This document shows, one piece after another, positions 43,201 through 53,655 of a stretch of DNA of 64,000 bases (position 1 is the first letter of the stretch; each line of letters begins with the position of its first letter). Position numbers and translations under genes: made by a program. The notes under the pieces were generated by a model. It searched no databases, was not told where the DNA came from, and was given only the letters and a program-made list of their open reading frames with translations. The stretch spans positions 1,674,001-1,738,000 of the forward strand of contig OW051472.1 of NCBI GenBank assembly GCA_932521025.1. Reading direction: 5' to 3'. Origin of the DNA: Oscheius onirici (taxonomy: Eukaryota; Nematoda; Chromadorea; Rhabditida; Rhabditidae).

Positions 43201-46200
43201 TTCGTGAAAGTTATATACCCAAACAATGGCTTGTCTCTTCACTTCTTCTATCCGGGTGTGTCATTAATCTTGAAATTTTTTCTGGTTCACTATGATCCCA
43301 AGCAGCTATAAAGCTGTTTCAAAAAAAGAAAAAAAAGGGCAAACTTAGCTGAGTAAGGTGCTGTATAGAGGAAGCCGTAGTTTAAAAATTTTGAGTACCA
43401 GCTCAAATGGTGAAATTTAGAACGCAAAAACGCCTTTTTAAAAATGGAAAGCGCATATTTCACCAGTTTTTAAAAATTCTGACAACGCAGTTTTGTAGCT
43501 TTTGATAATTAAAGTTCTCAGCCGAGATCCCATTACCCAGAAATTTTTTCTGGCTGAGCACTTGGCGGTTCAAAAACCCGAAGTGACCACTTTTTGAAAA
43601 CCACTCAATCTGGGCTACAAAACCCTGCATGGAACAAATAGGGCCCAATGGAAAATTTTCGAGAAACGCGCCTCTGAAGTTCAGGTGGTTTACTCACGAT
43701 GGGGGTATCATGATAAATTTTCCAAAAGTGGTTTTCAAAAAGTGGTCACTTCGGGTTTTTGAACCGCCCAGTGCTCAGTCAGAAAAAATTTCTGGGTAAT
43801 GGGGTCTCGGCTGAGAACTTTACTTATCAAAAGCTACAAAACTGCGTGGTCAGAATTTTTAAAAACTGGTGGGATGTGCGCTTCCCATTATTAAAAAGGC
43901 GTTTTTGCGTTCTAAATTCCACCTTTTGAGCTGGTACTCAAAATTTTTAAACTACGGCTTCCTCTATACAGCACCTTACTCAGCTAAGTTTGCCCTTTCT
44001 TTTCTTTTTTGAAACAGCTTTCTAGCTGCTTGGGAACATAGTGAACCAGAAAATATTTCAAGATTAATGACACACACTGATATGTCTGTTTTTTGCAAAC
44101 AAGTAATTTTTTGCGAACTATTAGTTAGGAAATGTTCCATGAGTTTTACAGCATGTGAAAGGTAACGTGGAGCTACGGATAATGTGATCTGTCGGCTTCG
44201 TTTAGGTGTCTCAAGTACCATAACCCGTCCGAAATTTTAAACCAAATGACCTACAGTACACCAGCTCTGGTGCAAAATATGAACTGCTTATGCTAAAATT
44301 GGCAAAGCTCTGTGCTGGCGAAAAAATACTTGTTGTGAATTTGTTCCCATGTTTCATAAGTTTTATATAGCTGGAATGGGACAACTTGCTCTACTGTGTT
44401 GTCGACCGAGACATCAAAAACCAAAATTCTTGCCAAAAAATCCCTATGAACTCACGTTCATCGGACTTTAAGAAAAGGATCAGCTGTCCAGCTGTATTCT
44501 CAGAGTCCATTGACGGGTTGCTAAAGCCGATTTTTTCGGCAAAGACAGAGCCTGTGAGGAACTTGACGGTGCCACTTCTTCCAAAAAGAGCCTTACAGGT
44601 CTAAAAATTTGGGCATTTGGAGGCCAAAAAGAGACAAAAATACATCCTTGTTGAGAATCTTCTTGTTCTCGTCGTCCAAATCAAGATTTTTCCTGTGTTG
44701 GAGGTAGATGTCGTGACAGAGACGCCCGGGGTGGAACATGGACTCGTAGTGGGTTCGGATTGGGTCCCAGCTCACCTGAAAAATGAACTTGTTTTTTGGT
44801 TTGAGCTAAAAAAAAAAAGCTTGGTGGAAGGCTATAATAGTCTGAAAACAATCTTTCCTTCTGAATGTTTCACGAATTTTATAAAATTTGAAGAATATCG
44901 ACAACACTAATTCAAGCCGTTTCGCGGTCATTACAAAAATCAAAATTACAAGTTGCTAAAAAAGCCTTCTATAGTTGCAACTTGGAGCCTAGTTAGGCCC
45001 CTAGAAACACTACAACTCGTGCCCTGCCTAAAGTAAACATACAACTTCTTAGCTTTTCATAACCTGCCTATAGAGCATGCCAGGAGCATCATGTCGCTTC
45101 CAGCACCGCTATATTCGGTGATACGAGATGATACGACGAATGTTAGTCGGTTACAACGAACGGAAGAATTATATTGTTGCAGACAGGGACACAGCAAATT
45201 TGAATAGTACCGCGTGTAAATACTTTAGAACCCGGTGCCGCCACCCCGCTGGAATATATCCGTAGGGCAGCCAAGGAAGACAAGCCGGTCGTCCAATTCG
45301 TCAAGCTTTGACATCGTACTTTGTTTCATTTTCTCTTCTTAATTAAAATGTCTTTTTGAAATACAATGGGACTTGTATTAGGCCGAGAGGTAAGTCTTTT
45401 CATCTCCCCTATAACTCCGTCCATAAAAAAGCAAATCAAGCAAACTTGGAACCAACATTTGAAGGGACAATCTCATTATAGCCGTGCAGGGGAAATAGGC
45501 CAACTGCGTGAGTGTAGAACGAGAAAAATGCAAAAATTAAATTTGTAGTGAGTCCCGCCACGCAGTTGCCCGATTTCCCCTGATCACACGTTCACACACA
45601 ATGAGACTGTCCCTTTAAGTCTACCCGGGGCCGAATTAATAGGCTATATGCGAGTCCTGGAACGTTTATCATCTGAGTACAGTAACCGATTGAAATTTTG
45701 ACGAAAACACTATTTCGCCTGTATTTCCTCGGGGTTGCGTTCTACAGAAAAGTTGTCAACAACAATAATTACCGCCCTAGCGAGACAAACATTTTCTTTT
45801 TTTGAAAAACGATTTTTGACTTTGGGAACACCCCTAAACAGAAAATGTCGAACGAGAAAAATGCAAAAATTAAATTTGTAGTGGGTCCCGCCACGCAGTT
45901 GGCCTATTTCCCCTGCACGGCTGCACGGTTATAATGAGATTGTCCCTTCAAATGTTGGTTCCAAGTTTGCTTGATTTGCTTTTTTATGGACGGGGTTATA
46001 GGGGAGATGAAAAGACTTACCTCTCGGCCTAATAAATGGAAATTCACTATTATCTGCAAACTTTCGAAAATACTGACCAATTTCGAGTCTTTCTGAGCCA
46101 TTTTTTTGTATTTCATTCACTCCCTTAGGACATTCTACCTCCGCAGAAAATAATCTTTCGACGATTATTCAAAAAAAAATCACCTTCTTCTCCCTCCTGT

Positions 46201-49200
46201 CATCTCCAACCTTTTTGATCATGCGCATCAGAAAATTGCACGAATCCATATGTCGCAGCTTTTTCCAAGGATCTTCATTCTCCTGTTCCTTCTTTTCTCT
46301 CTAAAATACCACTTTTTGGACTTTTTTCACTCTCCGAACCTCTCTCTTCTTCTTCCTCAGTTTCTTCTCATGAGCCCTCTGGATCGTCCTGTGGACTTCC
46401 CTCAAATAGGTCGTCGGATAAATAGGCCTAAAAATGAAATGACAATCCTTTAAAATGAACAAACTTGAATGTTCCGAGAGCCTGATCATAGTTCAGAACG
46501 TCCTTGAACATTGGCAGCTTGAAAAAGTTCTCCTTGTCCATAAGACAGTAAGACAGTTCGATGGGATCTTTTACAAGAGACCTAATCATCAGCTCCATGG
46601 TACAGTCTTGCTTCTCTCCTTGCTTGTTGGCGATTTCTCTGGAAAGATTTATATTTTCTGTTATACGAACTATACTTTTACAGCCCGGGAATTGGCGAGA
46701 TTTGGTGCCAAAACGTGACAATGTTTGGGATAGTAGTCTTTTCAAAATGTGGGTCTGTATCGGTTTAGATCTGTTCGAATTCAAACTGGTACGATTTCGA
46801 ACTATTTTGATTTCAAACTGAAAGTATTACGAAGTTTCACTATCGCACTGTTTCGAACTTATCGGTTTCGAACTATTTCTCTGCACTTGCGTATCTGTAT
46901 CGATCAGGGCCAGTTCGATCCCTCAAAATCAAGCAAAATAGACAGATCAAAATCGGCCGTACCATCGAGGTCTCATAATCTCTCCATATTCTACTCGCTT
47001 TTCCGCAAAAGAACATTTTTGCGTAGATAATTGTCGATAATTGTCCATTTTTCACTAATAAATGCTTCCGCCAAAAAAGGTTCCTTCAGGTTTCAGTGTT
47101 AGGGTAAATAAAAACGTCAACGCAAAAGTTTCATTATTATTTCGTTATACACTCAGCGTGGTAGTTGATGTCCTCTTCCGTCATTCGACGTATTGGAAGA
47201 AGACGGCCGGCTTCAACGGTCCAAACATGCGCACATTCGGATGGTCACGCATCAGTCCAAACAGACTCTGTCATAGCCACCTTGTTGCGAATGAAGTGGG
47301 GGCAGTCCTTCAGTTCCCATCAATCAAAGAACAAAGATGTTCCTTCTGGTTTCAGTTTGAGGGTAAATGAAAACATGTCCTGCTTGCTGACTTTCGTATG
47401 TCTAGGTTTGTCCATGGCCACGAGAATCGTTGTAACAAGTCAAAAAAAGTTGTTAGGATTAGATAGCAAGTAACTTTTGAACTTGGAGTTTTTACAGATT
47501 TTACTGTTTTAGAGGCCAGTAGAAAGCGGTAAAGAGCAGCAAACGAGGCGACAAAGGATTTGGGCGGAATTTGAAAAACAAAGCAAGTGTTTGCATTTTT
47601 AAGTGTTTTATACTGATTTTTTTAACTACTAGGTCGTTTTAATCAATTCAGCGTGAAAAAATACCCTAGAAACGTTTAAATTTGAAGAGAAAACACTTAG
47701 AAAGTCAAAATGAGTGAAAAACTGTTTTCTTCCACTTTTCCATGGTTTCTTTCAAATTTCAAATTTAGACGTTTCTAGGGTATTTTTTTCACACTGAATC
47801 GATTAAAACGACCTAGAAGTCGAAAAAATGAGTATAAAGCACTTAAAAATGCAAAAACCTGCTTTGTTTTTCAAATTCCGCCCAAATCCTCTGCGGCGCG
47901 CCTCAATAAGACTTTTTTGTTCAGAAAATTTGCTTGGATTCATTTCCTACTACTCTACTGTCATTTTACGAAACTTGAAGAACTGAGTCTATCGACTTAA
48001 AAGGTCAGAATCTAGTGTCCAGTTGGAAGATTACATTACTGTGAGTTAGAGTTCCAAAATTCGTGACAATTATTTTTTTTAGAATTTTCTTCATGCTTCA
48101 TTTGGCATTCCCTGTCCGGCAAGAGTCACTGGATGACCTAGCGAAGTCAAAAACAAGAGAATGCTTCAAAAATTCTATAAAACTGAGCTTGCTTGGAGCG
48201 AGATACTATAGTGTCGGTCTCACTCACTGAAAAAAAAACTCACTGATTCAGAGTCAGTTCCAGTTCCCTGGCATTCATGCCGCTGTCGAACTCTGAGCCC
48301 TTGGCCATAACGATGCCAAGCAGGACCTTTTTCGCCTCCTCCTGGAAGTTTTTTAGCTGAAAAAAAATATGAAAAAAATGGTTACCTCATGGTTCGAGAA
48401 CATGGCACACGGGGTTATGCCCAACGAGTTCATATACAACGCTTCCGGGACGATTTTCTAAAACAAGAGTTTTTGTTTGTTTTACGGAATTGGTAAATAA
48501 AGACGGGTTTTAGTGTTCTGTTTGGATCTTCTTTTTTGTGCTTCACATTCTACCCTTCGTGTTTCACTTTGTATGTAACTGCTTCTAAAACTTGTCGTGT
48601 CACTATATTTTCATTTTGTTTTAGACAAAAAACACTCCAATAGGTAGATTACTAGATAACTTTCTCAGTGCTATCTCGTCTGTGGAAGCAAAATCCTGAG
48701 ATTGACCAGGATTTGATTTTTGTTACAGTTAGCCTATGTAAAGGTAAAGTTTCTATCCGAATGAAGGGAGATATCTTTAGAGGGACCTGTGAGACAATCT
48801 TCTGCACCATCTAGCTTCCTCTTCCTAACTACTGCTAAAAAAGGAAATCTTATTAGGCGATGCGCTGTCTTCAACCACAAATAGACAGCCATGAATATGA
48901 CATTTTCTCTTCCATAGAAGCAGTTCAGTTGTGCTTCACATAAGAATTCAACAACTTGTATCTAGTCACTATCGTTACGAGAACAGCTGGGGAATTTATT
49001 AGCCATAATGTGAACGAGTGAAATTAGGTGCCTAACCGACTGAGATTACGGTATACAGCGGTGGGATATTTGAAATGGAGAGTAAATATTCTGTTTTATT
49101 CGCTAGAAAACGTCAAAATCGCAAATATTTTTGTGCTTCACTTTCTCTATAAAGTAGCCCAATAGCTTTGTTTCTACTGGATCCTCGTTCTGCAAAAAAA

Positions 49201-50187
49201 TTCTCAAAAGATCTACGTTTTCTCTCCAACTCACTTTCTTAGGTTTCGTTTACTTCACTAACGACCAATAAAATAAGCTCACTAGTATTTTCCCCCATTT
49301 TCGAACTTTATCACACATTCTTGGTTCACATTCTCTAGAACCCAACTTTTCAGGATCTTGAAATATGGGAGAAAAGCTCACAGCCTGCCTGTTCGGCCTT
49401 TCAAAGTACAGCTCCCTGACATTGTCAGCCTCGGTTCCGTTCTTTTCCCAGCCGCCATCGCTTCCATAGTCTTGTACTTCTCCGTCGGACGAGCATCCTG
49501 GGACAAAGTTGTTGTGGTATTCGTCCTCGGACTGCTCCCTCATAGACTCACTCCCAGACTCGTATTCAGAGTCGTAGAGGACAACTTCTGAAAGTTTTTC
49601 AATGATTTCTTGTGATGATCTAGAGCCAAAAAGCTGTCACAATGTGGCTAAACTTGGGGTACGGTAGAAATTTTCGTGACGTGACGTCAAATTTCGCTTC
49701 TTCAAACTTTTTTACAAAGTGTACATCTCATGTCAAACGTCCACGTTACGTACTGGAAATTTACTTTCAAATCAGTAAGCAATTTGGCGTAAAGGAAGAG
49801 TACGTAACGGGAAGATTTGACATAAGATAAAGAAATTTCCAACTGTTTTGAATGTTCTACAAGAGTCGGAAAATTTTCGTTTTTTTTAATTCAGGTCCCT
49901 CGACAAAACGAAAATTTGATTTCTGATTTCCCGATTCTTTCTATTTTTTTGTAAGACTAGCATTTTGATGCGGCTACAGTCCACGCAGCTACAGTGGACA
50001 GTTGGAAAAAAAGTTGCCAATACACGAGAATCAAATTTGTTTCGTCGCAGACATAAAAGGAAGCAACATTGACATAACTTGTTTTGTCTAAGGTCTGGAC
50101 CTTACCTGCTCGTTCTTCCTGCTGTCGACTACCACCAGCTGACTGGAAACTGTAGTTTTCTCCAGGTGGTCGGTTTTCTTTATCCAT
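31204..50187 (-). CDS. large 1312-aa protein, possible LOTUS-domain scaffold with disordered C-terminal half
   Basis: Twenty-one exons close in phase: 50187-50106, 49587-49382, 49189-49142, 48457-48386, 48356-48244, 46638-46465, 46427-46340, 46300-46184, 44775-44644, 44600-44456, 41765-41356, 40403-40278, 40234-40067, 38471-38346, 38306-38016, 34939-34697, 33536-32797, 32337-32149, 31751-31515, 31474-31396, 31356-31204. The start follows an acceptor-like CTTTCAG at 50191, suggesting trans-splicing. Residues 1-110 are acidic. Residues ~113-392 look globular: ARELELTLNQ, TMELMIRSLVKDPIELSY and GRSGTVKFLTGSVF...GQLILFLKSD resemble the helix-rich OST-HTH/LOTUS fold, a tentative call. ~393-530 is Ala/Thr/Val-rich. 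~530-766 holds a duplicated exon pair (PFSIRG/PFSFGG, DSDSDDEGP). ~848-910 is a charged coiled coil, and ~910-1235 is Gly/Arg/Gln/Pro-rich. If LOTUS is right, a germ-granule scaffold like nematode MIP-1/MIP-2 is conceivable. Confidence 0.75.
31855..32045. repeat. minisatellite, ~4 units of ~55 bp
   Basis: Units with the consensus GAGCCACYGTCTCGACAG then TTCACACTTTTTCTC recur four times with decreasing identity. It sits in an intron of the large minus-strand gene (between exons 31751-31515 and 32337-32149). Confidence 0.85.
33733..33832. repeat. short tandem repeat TTGTACTGATTGTGAAACAT
   Basis: The 20-bp unit occurs three times within 100 bp, in the intron upstream (gene sense) of exon 33536-32797 of the large minus-strand gene. 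Confidence 0.85.
34040..34215. repeat. GATACTCAGC-family inverted-repeat MITE
   Basis: Left arm TGTCTCGTCTCGCATTGAAA...GATTTGAAAGAGGTC, right arm GATACTCAGCCAAGG...TTTTTCAAATCGAAC...AGCGAGACA. Same family as 16738-16945. In an intron of the large gene. Confidence 0.75.
34997..35230. repeat. GATACTCAGC-family inverted-repeat MITE
   Basis: Ends TTTTTCGTTGCGAGGCC and TGGTCTCGCAACGAAAATT face each other. The interior has GATACTCAG...GATACGCAG and CTGCGTATCTTTGGCTGAGTATCC. In the 3.1 kb intron between exons 38306-38016 and 34939-34697. Confidence 0.8.
35754..36023. repeat. palindromic MITE, ~70-bp arms
   Basis: TATAGTCGATTCCAAAAAAA...GCATAATTCAAACC...GAAATTCGCGGGAATTTGAACG is mirrored by CGTTCAAATTCCCGCGAAAT...GGTTTGAATTATGCACC...TTGGAATCGACTATA. 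Arms are almost perfect, so it is a recent insertion. It may be TA-flanked. It lies in an intron of the large gene. Confidence 0.85.
36610..36735. repeat. CCGGTCCGGACCGG-rich palindromic cluster
   Basis: Multiple GGACCGGTCCGGTCC-type units on both strands. The ends AGCATGTGCGCTGGACCGG and CCGGTCCGAACGCACATGCT form an inverted repeat around them. It is a GC-rich island inside an AT-rich intron of the large gene, likely a MITE with GC palindromes. Confidence 0.8.
36985..37380. repeat. GTTAGTTCCGCGGAAC repeat units
   Basis: Four copies of (A/G)CGTTAGTTCYGCGGAAC or a half of it occur at about 36989, 37249, 37309 and 37345. Each lies next to GAGACG or CGTCTC and C-rich runs. The motif TAGTTCCGCGGAAC is itself palindromic. 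In an intron of the large gene. Confidence 0.75.
38779..38816. repeat. poly-G run
   Basis: GGCTGCGAGG is followed by an uninterrupted G run of about 18 in an intron of the large gene, with a C run just upstream at 38765. G-quadruplex formation is plausible; a sequencing-length error here is also likely. Confidence 0.8.
38985..39850. repeat. tRNA-like (SINE-like) element in fold-back pair, copy 2
   Basis: The plus-strand module at 39155-39225 has A-box TGGCGCAGTGG, B-box GGGTTCGAGTCC and a following T-run. An inverted copy of the same module lies at 39540-39475. The flanks (ACAGTATTTTGCCCATAACT, GTTGTCAACTACAATAAT) are also mirrored, so the whole is a ~735-bp fold-back centred near 39350. The outer end has ATAGCCTATTAATTCGGCC. 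The tRNA-like part cannot fold a normal acceptor stem, so it is a retroelement promoter rather than a tRNA gene. Confidence 0.8.
43255..44075. repeat. fold-back element, ~345-bp arms
   Basis: 43255-43600 (ATTAATCTTGAAATTTTTTC, TTGAGTACCAGCTCA, AAGTGACCACTTTTTGAAAA) is mirrored by 43720-44075 with high identity, separated by a short unique centre (43610-43715). It lies in the 2.7 kb intron of the large gene between exons 44600-44456 and 41765-41356. Not GATACTCAG-related. Confidence 0.9.
45373..46035. repeat. nested fold-back: outer ~115-bp arms around MITE and tRNA-SINE flank pieces
   Basis: TTAGGCCGAGAGGTAAGTCT...CAACATTTGAAGGGACAATC at 45377-45475 is mirrored by 45940-46035 almost perfectly. 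Inside lie AAGGGACARTCTCATTATA-family termini (45462, 45610, 45945) and a piece of the tRNA-SINE flank (45636-45850: GCCGAATTAATAGGC...GTTGTCAACAACAATAAT). It is an intronic nest of at least three repeat families. Confidence 0.85.
47077..47376. repeat. direct-repeat-flanked coding-like remnant
   Basis: Two ~42-bp direct repeats (TTCCTTCWGGTTTCAGTKTK.. at 47079 and 47340) bracket about 215 bp. On the minus strand this stretch reads as three protein-like pieces in different frames: DCPHFIRNKVAMTESVWTD, DHPNVRMFGPLKPAVFFQYV and MTEEDINYHAE. It looks like a decayed coding fragment carried into the intron; source unknown. Confidence 0.5.
47561..47884. repeat. fold-back element, ~130-bp arms
   Basis: GGGCGGAATTTGAAAAACAAAGCA...CCCTAGAAACGT at 47561-47680 is mirrored by 47765-47884 (ACGTTTCTAGGGTATTTTTTTC...GCTTTGTTTTTCAAATTCCG). 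In an intron of the large gene. Confidence 0.88.
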
Positions 50188-51789
50188 AATCTGAAAGTTT
50201 GACATATTTGAGGATATCGGGTAAAACATGCCAACATCGTTTGTTGAGAAAAGTTACTGTGTATAGTACATATCGAACACATAACATCTCAAGACGACAA
50301 ACAATACTTTTAACCAAACTGTGAAATCTTTTGGAAAGTAACAATTCTGACAAAAAAAGTAGTTGCCGTCGACAACCAGGTAAAAAAGAGCGTTTTCTAG
50401 AAGATTGCCAAAGAGGGGACAAAGGGCTAAAAACAACAAAAAGTCACATATTTTGGGGACTGCAAGCCATTGAATGATTCGCCACGGGGTGTATCGCCAC
50501 GGGACACCGTGGGAAAACGAATAGACATGAATTTTTGGGGGAAAATTCTCGGAAAGCAGTATTAAAAAGTGGAAAAACTGGGTAATAAAAAGGAGTTGTA
50601 ACAAAAATGTTGGGTGAGAAGTTGACGACTTTTGGGTTTCCGAAAGCAGCGTGGTTGGCAAAATTGGTCTCCGCTTCGCTTTGGGACCCCCGCAGGCATG
50701 AGAAAAGCAAGAAAGCGGTTAATTTCCAACCTGTTATTATGGAAATGTTCGTTATTTTTCGAGAAAAGTTCCTGGAAATCAAAAAATGGCTATTACCAAG
50801 CAAACTCACTATCTGGAACTTGTAAACATAACTGGAAACATTTTTTAGCAACTGTCTCACCGGAAGTCTGTCTAGTGAGAGTGTTTTTTTACGAGAGTAG
50901 CTGAAACAAAGAAATAATAGTTGAAACCGAGAAAATATAGAGTTTTGGAGCGTCTAATGTAAGAAATGTATTTCCAAGGAAAACGAAACGTCGCCTGGCG
51001 GCGTCGTTAGCGGTAAACTTTTCTGCCTGCTCTTTACCGTTTTCTAAAGATTTCTACTTGCTTACAACACAGTGGAAGCGAAAGTCTGTGAAAACTCCAG
51101 GTTGAAATGACGAAAGATTCTCCTATTATACACTTTCATCTGGTCTTTAGTTTTCAAAAATTTAATGCTTCACATCAAACACAAGACCCCTGTGCGTGCA
51201 TCCGTTCACAAAATCTAGGTTTTTACAGCTTCAAACGTGGTAGTTTTGCAGAAAAAAGACTCACGGTACGGAGACCCCTTTTGACCGCAGCTTCGAGAAG
51301 GCTCAGTAAGTTTATTACAATTCAACACTTTGTCGCCTGGCGGAGTCGTAGCATTCTACCGTTTTCTAAAGCTTCCTACTTGCCTCTGACACATTAGAAG
51401 CCCAAGTCTGTAAAAACTCCAAGTTCTAAAGTGACTTGCTATATAAACCTGACAATTTCTGCCTTGCCGCGACGAATCTTGTGGCCATGGACAAAGAAAC
51501 AAAGTCTCAGAGTCAGCCACAGATACTCATAATTTAGACGGTCCCAGTTTTTTCCGTAGTTTTGATCACAAGAATCTTTGCATAGAAAATTGACTCATTT
51601 ATCCACGTACAAAGGCAGCGCAATGAATGGTATCTTTCAAACCAAGCTCTTTAGCAGGCATTTATGAAATTCAGGTTTTTCGTTTTGTTTCAGCAATACA
51701 ACACATATAAGAGACTTTCCATGTGAATGATTTGATTGACTTGGAGGTGAATCAGAACAAAATATTAATCCTCGCAACCTGGCCCCTCA

Positions 51790-52480
51790 GGTATTAGATC
51801 GCCGGATAAGTGTTTTCCTTTTGCTCATAACTTTTTCCAGATTCATCCAAATCGAGTGACCTTTTTTTAAAAATGTAGGTCTATCCAAGGCCGAATTAAT
51901 AGGCAATATACGAGCCCTGGAAAGCTCATCGCCTGAGTACATTGATCGGGCAAAGTTTTGATCAAAACACAATTTTGCGCATAACTTTTCAGGGTGGCGC
52001 AGTGGTTTGGGAAAATTCACGCTGGAGCGACCAGGGTTCGAGTCCGCCGAGAGGAATTTTTTTTTTGTTTTTTTTTTTTAACTATAGCATTCTACTGGGC
52101 TAAATATCACCCATGCAAAATATCAGCTCGATTGGATATGTAGTTTAGGTTGGGGAACGATTTTGAGTCCCAAAATTCAGCATGTACCCCAACCTCATGG
52201 TGATTTTTTGCGCTCGAAATTGAATTTTTGAGAAAAATAACGAACCGTTTGAGCTGATATTTTGCGTGGGTGATATTTAGCCCAGTAGAATGCTACAGTT
52301 AAAAAAAACAAAAAAAAACCTCTCGGCGGACTCGAACCCTGGTCGCTCCAGCGTGAATTTTCCAAATCTACTGCGCCATCCGGACATTTTCAGTTTCGAC
52401 ATAATCCCAAAGTCGAAAGTTGTTTTTCAAAAAAGCAAAATACTCGTCTTGCCGAGGAAAGAATTATTGTAGTTGACGTA
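51790..52480. repeat. tRNA-like (SINE-like) element, copy 3, fold-back
   Basis: Plus-strand module at 51992-52055 (GGGTGGCGCAGTGG, GGGTTCGAGTCCGCC, T-run) and inverted module at 52385-52318, with shared flanks GAGCTGATATTTTGC and CCCAGTAGAATGC. The left outer end is CCGAATTAATAGGC. Same family as 38985-39850. Confidence 0.8.
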
Positions 52481-52757
52481 GTTCAGTGGAACCAAGAAAA
52501 CTCAAAAAAGCTCGACTTTTTGTTCGAAATTTTGTGCATTTCTATATTCTGACAGATTTATCCAGCATGAACTTAGCAAACAGGTTGTACGCCAACTCAG
52601 AGCGAAACAAAAAAAAAATCTCAAAATGAAGGAGAGGTATGAAAAGTGGCTGCTTTTAGGTAAAGAACTGGGAAAAAACCAGTGTCTAAGCGACTGCATG
52701 AAATTATCACCATTTTGCGAAACATAATATTAAAAACAGGAGCTCTTATATCTTACT

Positions 52758-52943
52758 ACAGGGGTGGGCCCTAATTATTTGAAACTCGGACCTAGAGCCG
52801 TGAAGGTACATCGTAGCAATTCGGTTGATATTTTAGGATAATATCCGCCTTTTATATGCCTACTATGGCCCGGAATTTCAGACCTGTACGATGTACCTTC
52901 ACGGCTCTAGGTCCGAGTTTCAAATAATTAGGGCCCACCCCTG
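52758..52943. mobile_element. TA-flanked MITE with ~60-bp perfect inverted ends
   Basis: CAGGGGTGGGCCCTAATTAT...AGAGCCGTGAAGGTACATCG is mirrored exactly by CGATGTACCTTCACGGCTCT...ATAATTAGGGCCCACCCCTG. TA lies on both sides, suggesting a Tc1/mariner- or PIF-type target duplication. The unique core is about 65 bp, so it is non-autonomous and recent. Confidence 0.9.
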
Positions 52944-53655
52944 TAGAGAATTCCACAAGTTCTCTGTGAAACATCAAAAAGCAGACTCGAAGAAGGTTTT
53001 GTGCACTAAAAATCCGTAATATCTTACTGGGATAAAAGTACCATAGAAAACGTGTGAAAGTGACGAAAAAAAATATATTATGGAATGGTTTATACGGAAG
53101 AGCGTCCCAATAGCCCACATAGTTTTCATTTACGTGATTGGTATTTGATTGGCATTTACGTGATTGGTAGTTTTTAGTAGAGAAATTGTGGAAATTGGGC
53201 CCGAAATGACTAGAAAACGGTTACGACTCTTATCTATAATCGTATTGCGAAACATAGAAAGTCAAAAATAGCCAAAAACAAGTTGTTCGTCTGAGATTGC
53301 TGCTGACGTTTTTCCTCCAATGGTAGCCAAGCAAAAAATCTTGGAATCAACAAATACCATCTTTTTTTAAACCTAGAATTGTTTTGAACGGTAGGCTCAT
53401 CGCAGACACGAGGCCTCTTTCAAGATTTTCTGATATATATTTTGCGAAACTAAAACAACTTGGAAAAGCGAAAAAGGATCCCGTATTCGTTCGAAAAAGA
53501 GCGTTATTTCCAAAAACCAATGTCGTCCTGCAGAAAATGTCTACTGTACGCAATTGCGAACTTTCTCAAACTCTGGTCAGCATCGCGTGACCTTTCCCTT
53601 TTTCCATGAATTTTACCGATTTTTGATCATTTTTAGCACAAAATTTCCAGGAAAA

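Larger units (their letters stand above)
50188..53655. other. intergenic repeats between two divergent genes
   Basis: No supportable gene. Minus-strand frames at 50254-50860 lack domains and splice logic. A repeat with CGCCTGGCGG...CCGTTTTCTAAAG...GTCTGTRAAAACTCCA occurs at 50990-51100 and 51335-51445 and, inverted, at 47460-47560. An inverted piece of the 14926 repeat lies at 51110-51190. The tRNA-SINE copy 3 lies at 51790-52480 and a TA-flanked MITE at 52758-52943. The promoter of the large minus-strand gene lies at the left end. Confidence 0.55.

Noticed and set aside
46301-46339. In-frame stop codon interpreted as a break in the large gene
   Set aside because: A GTTCGG...TATTTTAG 39-nt intron removes the stop and keeps phase; three other 39-nt introns in the window support it.
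50254-50860. Two long overlapping minus-strand frames (135 and 138 codons) upstream of the large gene
   Set aside because: Composition is Phe/Ser/Leu-rich without domains, frames do not connect by splice sites, and the likely trans-splice acceptor of the large gene lies downstream of them.
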